A stretch of 64,000 nt of DNA from assembly GCF_021165955.1 (NCBI RefSeq), contig NZ_CP088952.1, positions 4,774,001 through 4,838,000 of the forward strand. Direction: 5' to 3'. The stretch's first letter is position 1. Every line of letters begins with the position of its first letter. Positions 8,399 to 17,606 of this stretch are shown here, piece by piece. Both the position numbers and the translations under genes were made by a program. Under the pieces are notes generated by a model that was not told where the DNA came from, ran no database searches, and saw only the letters and a program-made list of their open reading frames with translations. This stretch comes from Massilia endophytica. Lineage in GTDB: Bacteria; Pseudomonadota; Gammaproteobacteria; Burkholderiales; Burkholderiaceae_D.

Positions 8399-9682
8399 AT
8401 GAGAACATTTCGCACACGCAATGGCCGTTGGCTGCTGGCGCTGCTTCTCTGCGGCGCGGGAGGCACGGCGCACGCGCAGCTCGGCCTGCCATCCCTGCCC
8501 TTGCCGCAACGCCTGGGCCTGGACACGCAGCAGTTGACGCGGCCCGCGGAGCGGCTGCTGGACCGTAATGTGATAGCTGATCTGCGTACTGTGCGGGCGG
8601 AGCTTGTCCGCAAGCTGCTCGCCGAGCAGGCGCGTGTGGTGGAGGCCGACCCCGTGGGCCAGCCGGTCCGGCGCGGCGAAATCCTTGCGTGGGCGCCGGG
8701 CGAAGCTGGCCGGAGCGCGGCACGGGCGCTCGGGCTGGCCGTTCTGCGCGAGGAAAACCTGGAGGGCAGCGTTCTTCTCGTGCTGCGCGTTCCCGAAAAT
8801 TTGAGCACGGTTGCGGCCCTGGCCCAACTGCGGGCTGCGGACCCTGAGGGCAGTTACGACTTCAACCACCTTTACAACGAAAGCGGTTCCGCCCCGGGCG
8901 TTCCGGCTGCACAGGATTCCGGCCGCCTGCGTGTGGGGCTGATCGATGCGGGCGTGGATGGCGAACATCCTGTGTTTCAGGGCACGGAGATCGTGCGCTG
9001 GGGTTGTGGAGGCAGCGCTGTGCCGAGCAGCCATGGCACCGCCGTGGCGGCCTTGATGGTGGGCCGTTCCGAGCGCTTCCACGGGGCCCTGCCGGAAGCG
9101 AGGCTGTATGCCGCCGACATCTACTGCGGCGACGCCGCCAGCGCCTCGGTGGACCGGATCGCAGGGGCGCTGGCCTGGATGGCACGGGAAAAAGTGGGTG
9201 TCGTCAATATCAGCCTGGTCGGCCCGGCCAACCAGGCGCTGGAACGCGCCGTGGCGGCCATGGTGGCCAAGGGCCATCTTCTGGTGGCGGCCGTGGGCAA
9301 TGACGGACCGGCGGCGCCGCCGCTGTACCCCGCCAGCTACCCCGGCGTGGTGGGCGTCAGCGCGGTGGACCGCCAGGGCCGGCCCCTGCCCGAAGCGGCG
9401 CGCGGGGCGCAGGTGATGTTTGCGGCGCCCGGAAGCCAGATGGTCAGCGCCACCGTCGGGGCGCCGCCTTACCGGCAGGTGCGCGGCACCTCCTTCGCGT
9501 CGCCGATCGTGGCGGCCCTGCTCGCCCCCGCGCTGCCTGTGCCATCTCCCGAGTCGGCAAAAGCTGCCGTGGCCGCGCTGGCAAAAAAAGCGCGCCAGGC
9601 GGATGGCGTTACGGTGAGCAATACCACCGGCTACGGCGTGGTCGGTTCGGAACTGCGTATCGACCCTTCGCGGCTGCGCTGA
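8399..9682 (+). CDS. Secreted S8-family serine peptidase (subtilase)
   Basis: 427 residues from ATG 8399, giving a signal peptide (RWLLALLLCGAGGTAHAQ). The catalytic triad is Asp183 (GLIDAGVDGEHP), His212 (SSHGTAVAALMVG) and Ser365 (GTSFASPIVAA), with oxyanion Asn301 in AVGNDGPA. The N-terminal 150 residues form a leader/propeptide-like region. A reading frame extends upstream to 7991 but would remove the signal peptide. It is divergent from the ECF sigma gene and followed by a secreted Gly/Ala-rich protein. Function: extracytoplasmic proteolysis; substrate unknown. Confidence 0.92.
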   Translation: MRTFRTRNGRWLLALLLCGAGGTAHAQLGLPSLPLPQRLGLDTQQLTRPAERLLDRNVIADLRTVRAELVRKLLAEQARVVEADPVGQPVRRGEILAWAPGEAGRSAARALGLAVLREENLEGSVLLVLRVPENLSTVAALAQLRAADPEGSYDFNHLYNESGSAPGVPAAQDSGRLRVGLIDAGVDGEHPVFQGTEIVRWGCGGSAVPSSHGTAVAALMVGRSERFHGALPEARLYAADIYCGDAASASVDRIAGALAWMAREKVGVVNISLVGPANQALERAVAAMVAKGHLLVAAVGNDGPAAPPLYPASYPGVVGVSAVDRQGRPLPEAARGAQVMFAAPGSQMVSATVGAPPYRQVRGTSFASPIVAALLAPALPVPSPESAKAAVAALAKKARQADGVTVSNTTGYGVVGSELRIDPSRLR

Positions 9683-9775
9683 ATTTTTTTTTCGGGACGG
9701 CGGATTAAACCGCCGGGCTCGCTCGTTTTCCTTGCAAGGGCCGGGTTGTCTGGCCTTCAGACAGGAGAAAACATC

Positions 9776-10300
9776 ATGCAAGCCAAGAAACTCGTTCAGT
9801 ACATCGCACTCATCGCCACTATCGGTATCGCCAGCTCTGCGCAGGCCCAGCTGCTCGGACGCGGCGGACCCATCGGCGGTTCCGTGGGCGGCATGCTGGG
9901 CGGCAGCGGCAGTTTCGGCGGCAATATGCGTGCGCTGGATAATCTTCCTTCGCGCAGCGCAGCCGCCGAACCACGCGCCGCGGAAACGCCGCGTCCGGCC
10001 CGCCAAGCGAATGCAGGCGGCAGCGCCAGCGGTTCGCTCTCCGGTATCTCCGGCGGCGGCCTGCAAGGTTCGGCCACCAGCCTGATGGATCCGCTGGCGC
10101 AGGGCGCGCGCAGCCAGGCGGCGGCTACCCGCGACTATGCAAACGCCACGGGCGGCAATGCCCGCGCGGCAGGCGAGGGCAGCGCCGCCGCCGCGCGCCA
10201 GCTGGCGGATTCGGCAAGCAACGCCGGTATCCAGGCGGGCGCGAACGGTTCAGCCAATGCGAATGGCCAGGCGGGCGGCCGGGCGGCTGCCGATCGTTAA
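9776..10300 (+). CDS. Secreted Gly/Ala-rich low-complexity protein
   Basis: 174 residues from ATG 9776, with ACAGGAG upstream. A signal peptide is clear (VQYIALIATIGIASSAQA). The mature chain is almost entirely Gly, Ala, Ser, Asn and Gln, without hydrophobic core or cysteine (LLGRGGPIGGSVGGMLGGSG, later Ala/Asn repeats). It is likely disordered and extracellular. Its position 93 bp after the subtilase suggests they are expressed together, perhaps as a substrate or matrix component. No family recognised. Confidence 0.7.
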   Translation: MQAKKLVQYIALIATIGIASSAQAQLLGRGGPIGGSVGGMLGGSGSFGGNMRALDNLPSRSAAAEPRAAETPRPARQANAGGSASGSLSGISGGGLQGSATSLMDPLAQGARSQAAATRDYANATGGNARAAGEGSAAAARQLADSASNAGIQAGANGSANANGQAGGRAAADR

Positions 10301-10336
10301 TCCTGACGCGCCCGGCTTCCGGTTCTGGCGGTTCCC

Positions 10337-10846
10337 CTATTCGCAGCCTTCGGCGTAGTCAATCACAGGGTGACTGCCTGCGATGATCCTTACAAGCCGT
10401 TGGTCCTCGAACTGGAAGCTGAGCGCATGATGCTGTCCCGGCTTTGTAACAAGCAGCGACTTGCCTGAGTCAACGTGGTCAAGTTTCTCCCACTTGCCCT
10501 CAGGCAGTCTGCTTGCGACGTCTCGCTCGCGCTGTCCTACCTCAGTGCCATTGATAGAGCGGATTCCGGGAGCGGTGACATCTATCCGCGCAACCTTGTC
10601 GTCTATGAAGACCAGGGACAATCCGGGATAAGAGGGAATGTTCTGATAGTCGCAATCAGGCGTGACGCGGGCGCCCACAGGGGACGGCGTAATTGTCGCG
10701 GGGAGCACACGGTTAACCTCGGCCACGTGCATTCCGATGCGAACAGGTCCCAATCCGTCGGCATTCAGTAGCCACCGTGGCTTGTCCGCCTGTGCACTGA
10801 TGGCTACACAGAACTGCATCGCAATGCCAAGAGCCAGACGCATCAT
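10337..10846 (-). CDS. Secreted protein of unknown function
   Basis: 169 residues. It starts MMRLALGIAMQFCVAISAQA, a signal peptide; two adjacent ATGs (10846 and 10843) share an AAAAGGAGA ribosome site. The mature domain opens WLLNADGLGPVRIGM, similar to small secreted proteins that recur as GIGPVRIGMT repeats; two cysteines remain (TPDCDY and the terminal CE). GC is noticeably lower than in the flanking genes, consistent with a more recent origin. Convergent with the Gly/Ala-rich gene. Confidence 0.7.
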   Translation of the reverse strand: MMRLALGIAMQFCVAISAQADKPRWLLNADGLGPVRIGMHVAEVNRVLPATITPSPVGARVTPDCDYQNIPSYPGLSLVFIDDKVARIDVTAPGIRSINGTEVGQRERDVASRLPEGKWEKLDHVDSGKSLLVTKPGQHHALSFQFEDQRLVRIIAGSHPVIDYAEGCE

Positions 10847-11078
10847 CTCTGTGGTCTCCTTTTGGTGGAATTCTAATGACGGAAGGTACTCCAGTGAACG
10901 TGATTGTTCATCGTAGGGAGATCAGCACTGCGCGTCCATTGTCCTCCCGGTGATGTACGATACCAACCCTCTACATAGCGCACGCTCAGATTGGCGAGCG
11001 CCTGCGCTTCGAGTTGCAGCGCCAGGTTTTCCGGTGCGTCAGCTGTTTGCTCCGCACTGCGACGGACGAGGGTTCACT

Positions 11079-13889
11079 TCATCGTTTCAGGTAACGGGCC
11101 ACGTCTTCGATTTGTTCCACGGTCAGGCCCTGAGCATGCGGACGCATGACACCGACGGTCAAGGCGTCAATAATGCGTTCCGTGGATCGGGTGGCGAGGA
11201 GGCTGCGTGGCGGGATGTTGCCTTCCGCGTTGTCGTGGCAGATGGAGCAGCGTTGCTGGTAGATCGCCGCGCCGCCGAGGCCAGGCGCGGCAGCCTGCGC
11301 AGGAGCGGGGGCCTGTACGGGCGGCGGGGCTTCGGCCCGTCCCGAGAACTTGCGTCCGCCCGGACCGAAGGCCTGGATGCGGTCCGTGCCCACGAATACC
11401 TGGCCGCCACCGAAGGCTGGCTCGTTGTATTTGCCGCTGGTGAACAGCTCGTCGGGTGCGCTGCGCCAGGCAATGTCCAGGCTCGCCGCGTCCAGCGCAT
11501 ACAGCACCGGCCTTGGCGAGTCGGCGCCGCTCAGCGAAGCGGAGCGGCTCGCGTTTTCGTCCAGTATCCAGACCAGGGCATCGCGCGCGCCATTGCTGGT
11601 GACGACCGGCGAACCGGGGTTGCCCAGCACCAGCGATGGATTGGCCTTGTCGAGGCGCAGGTAAGGTGCGCCTTTCGCCGGGCGGGCCACGGTGAGCCTG
11701 GCAACGGATGGTGGAACGCTGGCCGGGGAGCCCGGCGCGCGTTTGGTATTCCCGGTCACGAATAGGAAATCGGCGCCGCGCGCATCGCGGAATGCCGCAG
11801 GAACGGAGCGCGCGCGGGCCAGGTCCAGCGCCGCATCCTCGTCGGAATAGGGACCGAAGACGTTCAGCGGGCCGCGTGTGCCGAACTGGGGCTGGGGCCC
11901 GGGAGCGAGCAGCGAAGTGTCCAGCGATGCGTCCTCGCTGCATGGCGGCCGCCGTTCAAGGCTGCCGGGCAGCCGGTCGCGGTCCAGCAGGTAGACGTTG
12001 CCCTGCTTGCCGCCAATTGCCATCAGCTGGCGCGAACCCTTGGGCGCATCGGGCAGCAGGATTGCACCGCCCGCGCCCAGGTCGATATCCATCTTCGCCG
12101 TACGGCAGTAGTTGAAGGGCGTGTATGTCCCTTGCAGCGTGAAGCCCTTGGCGCCGGGCTGCGACAGCTTCAGCACCGACTGCGTCCAGTCGCGGTCGGA
12201 GTTCTGGTAGCCGCCGAAACCGCTGCCGGTGACCACATACACGCTTCCCTGCGCATCCACCGCAGGCCCGCCCGCACCCCAGATGCCGCCGCTGCCGCGA
12301 TTGGGCATGGCCACGGCAGCAAAGGCGCTGCTCACTTTGGGATTATTGGTATCGACGGACACCAGCCAGCCCGTTTCTGTCTCGCCGAACACCACGTACA
12401 GCTGCGATCCATCGGGGCTGAGATTCAGCGCGCCACGCTGAACCCGGAAGTCGAAGCGGCGTTTCGGCGGAACGCGTTCGGGACCTGCGTTTACATTGAG
12501 CGTGTTGAAGGTTTCTTCGTCCAGACGCACGGGCCAGCCGGGCAGAACTTCGCCGCTCGCGATATCCAGCGCGTAAGCCTGCCAGCGCTTCTCCGGATCG
12601 CAGTGGGTCACGTAGAGGCGGCCGCGCGGCACGTCGATCACGGGGGTGCTCAGAATGCCTGTCGGTACGCCGTCCAGCGGCGCGGGCTGCAGCTTGCACG
12701 GCGCGGCAAGGCGGGTGCGCCAGAGAATGCGGCCGGGAGCAACGTCGCCATTGCTCGCCGCATTGACCGCATACACGTAGCCGTTGCTGCTGGCCGCGAA
12801 CACCATTGCGAATGCAACGCCGCGATGGGGACCCTTCGATATCGCAACCTTGTCCACATACAGGGGCGATGCGTAAAGGCGCGGCGGCTGGCCTTCGAAT
12901 GCATCAAGCTGGGGAGATTCCCAGACGGCGCCGAAGTCCGCGCTGCGCACCTTCTCCGGCGTGAGCACCGTCTCGTTCGCGCGCCAGCCGCTGCGGCCTG
13001 CATCGGCGTGGAAGGTGGCGCGCACGGTGGTTGCAGGGCTGGCGGCCGGCGTTTCGACTGTTCGTGCAGGCGCAGTAGAACGGATACCGCCTTCCGGCAC
13101 TTCGAGACCGGCCGTCCAGAAGATAGCATCGAGCAGCATGCGCCTCGCTTCCGGCTGGTCCAGCGTGTGCAGGTAGTGAGCGCCGCTGAAAGTGAAGGAG
13201 CGTCCGCCGCCATCGCGCTCGAAGGCCCAGGCAACGTTTACGGGTTCGGCCAAGTCTTCAAGGATCTGACGGCCATCGCGGAACTGGGGCTGCAGCTCCG
13301 TCTTCAGGATGGGGATGACCTTGCCGCCACCTTGGGAGAAGCGGAATGTGGGATAGAACTCGTCGCGGTAGGCGAAGGGCTGGACGCCGCGAATGGCCGG
13401 GTGCGCGGGCGCTGCGGGCGCCAGTTCGGCCCATTGGGTGGCGCGGTCGAAGGTTCCATAGCGCGCGGCGCCAAGCCAGCGTGGCAGGCCCAGGTCGTCG
13501 TCCGGCGGCACCGTGGAGGCCTGGTGCAGGCTTACGAGGCCTGCGCCACGCTGCATCGCCGCTTCGAATGCGGCGCGGCGCGCGGGATCGCGCAGCGGAT
13601 GCTTGTCCTGGCCGTCGAAGTACCATACGAGGGCCGCGGCCCCGTCCAGCGCCTTCGGGTCCGCAGGCCATCCATCGGGATAGGCCTCGACCAGCAGCCT
13701 GCCTTTGGCATCGGGCGAGGATTCGAGGATGCCTTTCAGCGCGCGTATGCCGTTCGGGTAGTCGTGCAGGCCCGCGCCCTTCTCGCTCTTCACGCCCCCG
13801 ATCAGGACTACCTTGCGCAACGGCTGGGCGTGGCATGCGGCGGCCAGCGCGAAGCCGCACATCGCGGCGAATACGGTTCTTGTCAACAT
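11079..13889 (-). CDS. ThuA-like / PQQ-type beta-propeller / cytochrome c fusion protein
   Basis: 936 residues, periplasmic (signal MLTRTVFAAMCGFALAAACHA). Three parts. About 24-245 is a ThuA-like, glutamine-amidotransferase-fold domain (KVVLIGGVKSEKGAGLHDYP, GAGLVSLHQASTVP, FTFSGAHYLHTLD). About 300-840 is a PQQ-enzyme-type beta-propeller (repeated VYAVNAASNG, LYVVFGETETGWLVSVD, VYVVTGSGFGGY). About 865-936 is a class-I cytochrome c (heme motif CSICH, Met ligand probably in VMRPHAQG). Such an architecture suggests oxidation of a sugar or polyol with electrons passed to the heme. I cannot confirm PQQ or calcium ligands by eye. It stands alone in a single-gene unit. Confidence 0.8.
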   Translation of the reverse strand: MLTRTVFAAMCGFALAAACHAQPLRKVVLIGGVKSEKGAGLHDYPNGIRALKGILESSPDAKGRLLVEAYPDGWPADPKALDGAAALVWYFDGQDKHPLRDPARRAAFEAAMQRGAGLVSLHQASTVPPDDDLGLPRWLGAARYGTFDRATQWAELAPAAPAHPAIRGVQPFAYRDEFYPTFRFSQGGGKVIPILKTELQPQFRDGRQILEDLAEPVNVAWAFERDGGGRSFTFSGAHYLHTLDQPEARRMLLDAIFWTAGLEVPEGGIRSTAPARTVETPAASPATTVRATFHADAGRSGWRANETVLTPEKVRSADFGAVWESPQLDAFEGQPPRLYASPLYVDKVAISKGPHRGVAFAMVFAASSNGYVYAVNAASNGDVAPGRILWRTRLAAPCKLQPAPLDGVPTGILSTPVIDVPRGRLYVTHCDPEKRWQAYALDIASGEVLPGWPVRLDEETFNTLNVNAGPERVPPKRRFDFRVQRGALNLSPDGSQLYVVFGETETGWLVSVDTNNPKVSSAFAAVAMPNRGSGGIWGAGGPAVDAQGSVYVVTGSGFGGYQNSDRDWTQSVLKLSQPGAKGFTLQGTYTPFNYCRTAKMDIDLGAGGAILLPDAPKGSRQLMAIGGKQGNVYLLDRDRLPGSLERRPPCSEDASLDTSLLAPGPQPQFGTRGPLNVFGPYSDEDAALDLARARSVPAAFRDARGADFLFVTGNTKRAPGSPASVPPSVARLTVARPAKGAPYLRLDKANPSLVLGNPGSPVVTSNGARDALVWILDENASRSASLSGADSPRPVLYALDAASLDIAWRSAPDELFTSGKYNEPAFGGGQVFVGTDRIQAFGPGGRKFSGRAEAPPPVQAPAPAQAAAPGLGGAAIYQQRCSICHDNAEGNIPPRSLLATRSTERIIDALTVGVMRPHAQGLTVEQIEDVARYLKR

Positions 13890-14018
13890 TTCATCAGCTT
13901 CCTTGACCGGTTCTGGATCGGGCCCACTATAACGCCATCGAAATTCTTAATGTAGTTTAAGGCGTGCTGCCAGGGGGCCGGGATACAGTGCGCCTGCATT
14001 CTTCAACGGTCCCCTCAC

Positions 14019-15677
14019 ATGAATCTTTCACAAGCATTACTGCACGCGTTGCGCGACCATGGCGCGCGCGAGCTGTTTGGGCTTCCGGGCGATTTCGTCC
14101 TCGCCTTCTTCAGGCAGGCCGAGAGCTCGGGCATTCTTCCAATGTACACGTTGAGCCACGAGCCCGCGGTCGGCTTTGCCGCCGATGCCGCCGCGCGCTT
14201 TCACTCGCGTCCGGGCGTGGCCGTGGTCACCTACGGCGCGGGAGCGCTCAACATGGTGAACGCCGTGGCCTCGGCGTATGCGGAAAAGGTGCCGCTGGTC
14301 GTGATCTCCGGAACGCCGGGGGCCGCCGAGCGCAGGAGCGGATACCTGCTGCATCACCAGGCCAAGACGCTGGATTCGCAGCTGGCCATCTATCGCGAAA
14401 TCACCTGCGCGCAGGCGGTGCTCGACGATCCGCAGCGCGCACCGGGAGAGCTGGCGCGCGTGCTGGCGGAATGCCTGTCCCAGTCCCGCCCCGTCTATAT
14501 CGAACTGCCGCGCGATCTGGTCCATGCGGCCTGCGCGCCCGTGCTGCGGCTCCCGGCATCGAGCGCGGAGCCGCGCGCCCTTGCCGCCTGCGCCGCAGCG
14601 GTGCTGGCGCGGCTGTCGCAGGCGCATTCCCCGCTGCTTCTCGTTGGCGTTGAAATCCGCCGCTTCGGCGTCGAGCGCAAAGTGGCCCGCCTCGCACGGC
14701 TGCTCAATATTCCTGTCGCCACCACCTTCATGGGGCGCGGCCTGCTGACCGATACCGACGCCCCGCTGCTGGGCACCTACCTCGGGCTTGCAGGTCCGGA
14801 AGGAATCACGGGCGCCGTGGAAAGGTCCGACGCATTGTTCATGCTGGGCGTGATCGTTTCCGACACAAACTTCGGCGTATCGGGAGAGAAGATCGACCTG
14901 CATGGCAGCATACTCGCCGCCAATGGCGCGGTGACGATGGGCTACCAGGTCTATCCCGGCATATCGCTGGAAGCGCTGGTCGATGCGCTGCTCGAACAGG
15001 GCGAAGCGCTCGGCATCGCCCAGACAGTGCAGCCCGCGCGCTACCCCCGCGGCCTGAAGCGCGACGCCAGCTCCATTACGCCGCGCGACATTGCCTGCGC
15101 CCTGAACGATGCGCTGGCCCTTCATCCGGGGCTTCCGCTCGCGGCGGACATCGGCGACTGCCTGTTCACCGCGCTCGATATCGCGCACACGGACCTTGTG
15201 GCTCCCGGCTACTACGCCAGCATGGGTTACGGCGTGCCGGCCGGCCTTGGCCTGCAAGCGGCGGGCGCCGGGCGGCCGGTGATCCTGGTAGGCGATGGCG
15301 CCTTCCAGATGACGGGCTGGGAGCTGGGCAACTGCCAGCGCTACGGCTGGGACCCCATCGTCATCGTCTTCAACAACCGCAGCTGGGAAATGCTGCGGGC
15401 CTTCGAGCCGGAGGCGGGTTTCACGGACCTGAGCGACTGGCACTTTGCCGACATGGCGCCTTCTCTCGGCGGACGGGGATGCCGCGTGTCGAACCGCGCG
15501 GAGCTTGGGGCGGCGCTCGATGCGGCCTTGAGCCGGCGCGGGCGCTTCGAGCTGATCGAAGTCATGCTGCCGCGCGGGGCCGTGTCGGAGACCCTGTCGC
15601 GCTTCGTCCAGGGTGTCCGCAGGCTGCAGCAGCCAGCCCATTCGGCGGCCGAGGTTCCGGAGATGGCTGAAGAATGA
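14019..15677 (+). CDS. Thiamine-diphosphate-dependent decarboxylase, indolepyruvate/phenylpyruvate type
   Basis: 552 residues with the three-domain ThDP-enzyme layout: N-terminal PYR domain with catalytic Glu48 (LSHEPAVGFAADA), a central domain, and a C-terminal PP domain with the ThDP/Mg motif starting at Gly425 (VGDGAFQMTGWELGN) and ending in FNNRSWE. The pattern fits the indolepyruvate/phenylpyruvate decarboxylase group; acetolactate synthase and benzoylformate decarboxylase are alternatives. Reaction: non-oxidative decarboxylation of a 2-oxo acid to an aldehyde. Its stop overlaps the ubiU start (ATGA 15674-15677), an unusual neighbour for ubiquinone genes. Confidence 0.8.
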   Translation: MNLSQALLHALRDHGARELFGLPGDFVLAFFRQAESSGILPMYTLSHEPAVGFAADAAARFHSRPGVAVVTYGAGALNMVNAVASAYAEKVPLVVISGTPGAAERRSGYLLHHQAKTLDSQLAIYREITCAQAVLDDPQRAPGELARVLAECLSQSRPVYIELPRDLVHAACAPVLRLPASSAEPRALAACAAAVLARLSQAHSPLLLVGVEIRRFGVERKVARLARLLNIPVATTFMGRGLLTDTDAPLLGTYLGLAGPEGITGAVERSDALFMLGVIVSDTNFGVSGEKIDLHGSILAANGAVTMGYQVYPGISLEALVDALLEQGEALGIAQTVQPARYPRGLKRDASSITPRDIACALNDALALHPGLPLAADIGDCLFTALDIAHTDLVAPGYYASMGYGVPAGLGLQAAGAGRPVILVGDGAFQMTGWELGNCQRYGWDPIVIVFNNRSWEMLRAFEPEAGFTDLSDWHFADMAPSLGGRGCRVSNRAELGAALDAALSRRGRFELIEVMLPRGAVSETLSRFVQGVRRLQQPAHSAAEVPEMAEE

Positions 15678-16696
15678 GCGAACCACGTCAGACCGGGATT
15701 CCGGAACTCGTTTGCCCGGCAGGCAGCCTGCCCGCCCTGAAGGCGGCAGTGGATAACGGCGCGGACTGCGTCTACCTCGGCTTCCGCGACGCCACGAATG
15801 CACGCAATTTCGCGGGCCTGAACTTCGACGACCAGGCCATCGAGGCAGGCATCGTCTACGCGCGCCGCCATGGCTGCAAGGTGCTGGTGGCGCTGAACAC
15901 ATATCCCCAGGCAGACAGCTGGGATTCCTGGCGCAAGGCGGCCGAACGGGCGGCCAAAGCCGGGGTGCATGCCCTGATCTGCGCCGATCCCGCGCTCATG
16001 GGCTGGGTAGCGGAACACCATCCCGAACTGCGCCTGCATCTCTCGGTGCAGGGCTCGGCCACCAACCACGAGGCGATCAACTTCTATCACAAGCACTTCG
16101 GCATCGCGCGCGCCGTGCTGCCGCGCGTGCTGTCCATGGCGCAGGTGCGCCAGCTTATCGCCAACACGCCGGTGGAAATCGAGGTGTTCGGCTTCGGAAG
16201 CCTGTGCGTCATGGTGGAAGGCCGCTGCGCCCTCTCGTCCTATGCCACAGGCGAATCGCCGAATACGCACGGCGTTTGCTCTCCGGCGAAGGCCGTGCGC
16301 TGGGCGGGAACGCCGAAAGGACTGGAAGCGCGGCTCAATGGCGTGCTGATCGACCGGTATGAGGAAGGCGAGAACGCCAGCTATCCAACCCTGTGCAAGG
16401 GGCGCTTCGATGTGGAGGGCGAGAGCTATTACGCCATCGAGGAACCGGCCAGCCTGAACACCCTGGAACTGCTGCCGCAACTGATCGACGCCGGCGTGCG
16501 CGCAGTGAAGATCGAGGGCCGCCAGCGCAGCCCCGCCTATGTGGCGCAGGTGACCCGCGTGTGGCGCGAGGCGCTGGACGCCTGCCGCGACAATCTCGCG
16601 CGCTACTCGGTCCATCCGGCATGGATGGCGGCGCTGGGCAAGGTTGCCGAAGGCCAGCAGCACACACTGGGCGCCTATCACCGCGCCTGGAAATAA
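15674..16696 (+). CDS. ubiU: O2-independent ubiquinone hydroxylation protein UbiU (U32 family)
   Basis: 340 residues of the U32 peptidase-like family. Cys178, Cys185, Cys202 and Cys241 are spaced exactly as the four [4Fe-4S] ligands of Escherichia coli UbiU (169, 176, 193, 232). With UbiV it forms the iron-sulfur heterodimer needed for ring hydroxylation of ubiquinone precursors without oxygen, using prephenate as oxygen donor in E. coli (known for the family). Start ATG 15674 overlaps the upstream stop. It is followed 16 bp later by ubiV and then ubiT. Confidence 0.93.
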   Translation: MSEPRQTGIPELVCPAGSLPALKAAVDNGADCVYLGFRDATNARNFAGLNFDDQAIEAGIVYARRHGCKVLVALNTYPQADSWDSWRKAAERAAKAGVHALICADPALMGWVAEHHPELRLHLSVQGSATNHEAINFYHKHFGIARAVLPRVLSMAQVRQLIANTPVEIEVFGFGSLCVMVEGRCALSSYATGESPNTHGVCSPAKAVRWAGTPKGLEARLNGVLIDRYEEGENASYPTLCKGRFDVEGESYYAIEEPASLNTLELLPQLIDAGVRAVKIEGRQRSPAYVAQVTRVWREALDACRDNLARYSVHPAWMAALGKVAEGQQHTLGAYHRAWK

Positions 16697-16712
16697 CCTC
16701 TATGGAGCACAC

Positions 16713-17606
16713 ATGCTGAAGCTGGCCCTCGGGCCTGTATTGACCTACTGGCCGCGCGCCACCGTTTTCGAGTTCTACCAGCAGGTGGCGGAGAGCCCGG
16801 TGGAGATCGTGTACATCGGCGAAACAGTCTGTTCGCGCCGCCACGAGCTGCGGCTGAACGACTGGCTCGACGTGGCCGACATGCTGGCGGATGCCGGAAA
16901 ACAGCCCGTACTGTCAACCCAGGCCCTGATCGAATCTAATAGCGAACTGGCGACACTGCGCAAGATCGCCTCGAACGGCCGCTACCTCGTGGAGGCGAAC
17001 GACTTCGGCGCCGTCCACAGCATGCCGCCAGGGACGCCATTCGTCGCCGGTCCCCACCTGAACCTGTACAACGGGCCAGCGCTCGCCATGCTCGCGGGGC
17101 TCGGCGCCACGCGCTGGGTGCCGCCGCTGGAAATGAACCGCGAGCAGCTGGCCCACCTGATGCTGGACGTTCCGGCGGCCATCGAAACGGAGCTCTTCGC
17201 GCACGGCCGCATGCCGCTCGCCTTCTCGGCCCGCTGCTTCACGGCGCGCAACCGTAACCTGCCCAAGGACGATTGCCAATTCAGCTGCATGGAACATCCG
17301 GACGGGCTGCTGCTGCGCACGAAGGAGCAGAAGCCCTTCCTCGTCCTAAACGGCACGCAGACGCAATCGTCGGGCATTTATTCTCTGATCGGCGAACTGG
17401 AGCAGCTGGAGGCGGCGGGCGCGGGCGTGCTGCGCATCAGTCCCCAGGCCAGCGGCACGATGCAGGTGCTGGAGATCTACGACCAGGCGCGCCGGGGCCT
17501 GATCGGCGGGAACGAGGCACGCCAGCGGCTGGCGCCCTTGCTGCCGGGAGAAGCCTGCAATGGCTACTGGTACGGACGGCCGGGCATGGACCAGGTGGCG
17601 GCATGA
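16713..17606 (+). CDS. ubiV: O2-independent ubiquinone hydroxylation protein UbiV (U32 family)
   Basis: 297 residues from ATG 16713; the frame is open to 16644, inside ubiU, and would add unrelated residues. Cys40, Cys175, Cys188 and Cys192 have the UbiV cluster spacing (E. coli 39, 180, 193, 197). The protein binds a [4Fe-4S] cluster and pairs with UbiU in anaerobic ubiquinone synthesis. The last codon overlaps the ubiT start (ATGA 17603-17606). Confidence 0.92.
   Translation: MLKLALGPVLTYWPRATVFEFYQQVAESPVEIVYIGETVCSRRHELRLNDWLDVADMLADAGKQPVLSTQALIESNSELATLRKIASNGRYLVEANDFGAVHSMPPGTPFVAGPHLNLYNGPALAMLAGLGATRWVPPLEMNREQLAHLMLDVPAAIETELFAHGRMPLAFSARCFTARNRNLPKDDCQFSCMEHPDGLLLRTKEQKPFLVLNGTQTQSSGIYSLIGELEQLEAAGAGVLRISPQASGTMQVLEIYDQARRGLIGGNEARQRLAPLLPGEACNGYWYGRPGMDQVAA

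Noticed and set aside
9698..9715. Hairpin CGGCGG-ATTAAA-CCGCCG after the subtilase
   Set aside because: No T run follows, and the stem is short; not called as a terminator.
12132..13955. 607-residue frame antisense to the ThuA/PQQ/cytochrome fusion
   Set aside because: High-GC shadow frame; composition rich in Arg, Ala and His with no domain, while the opposite strand has three clear domains.
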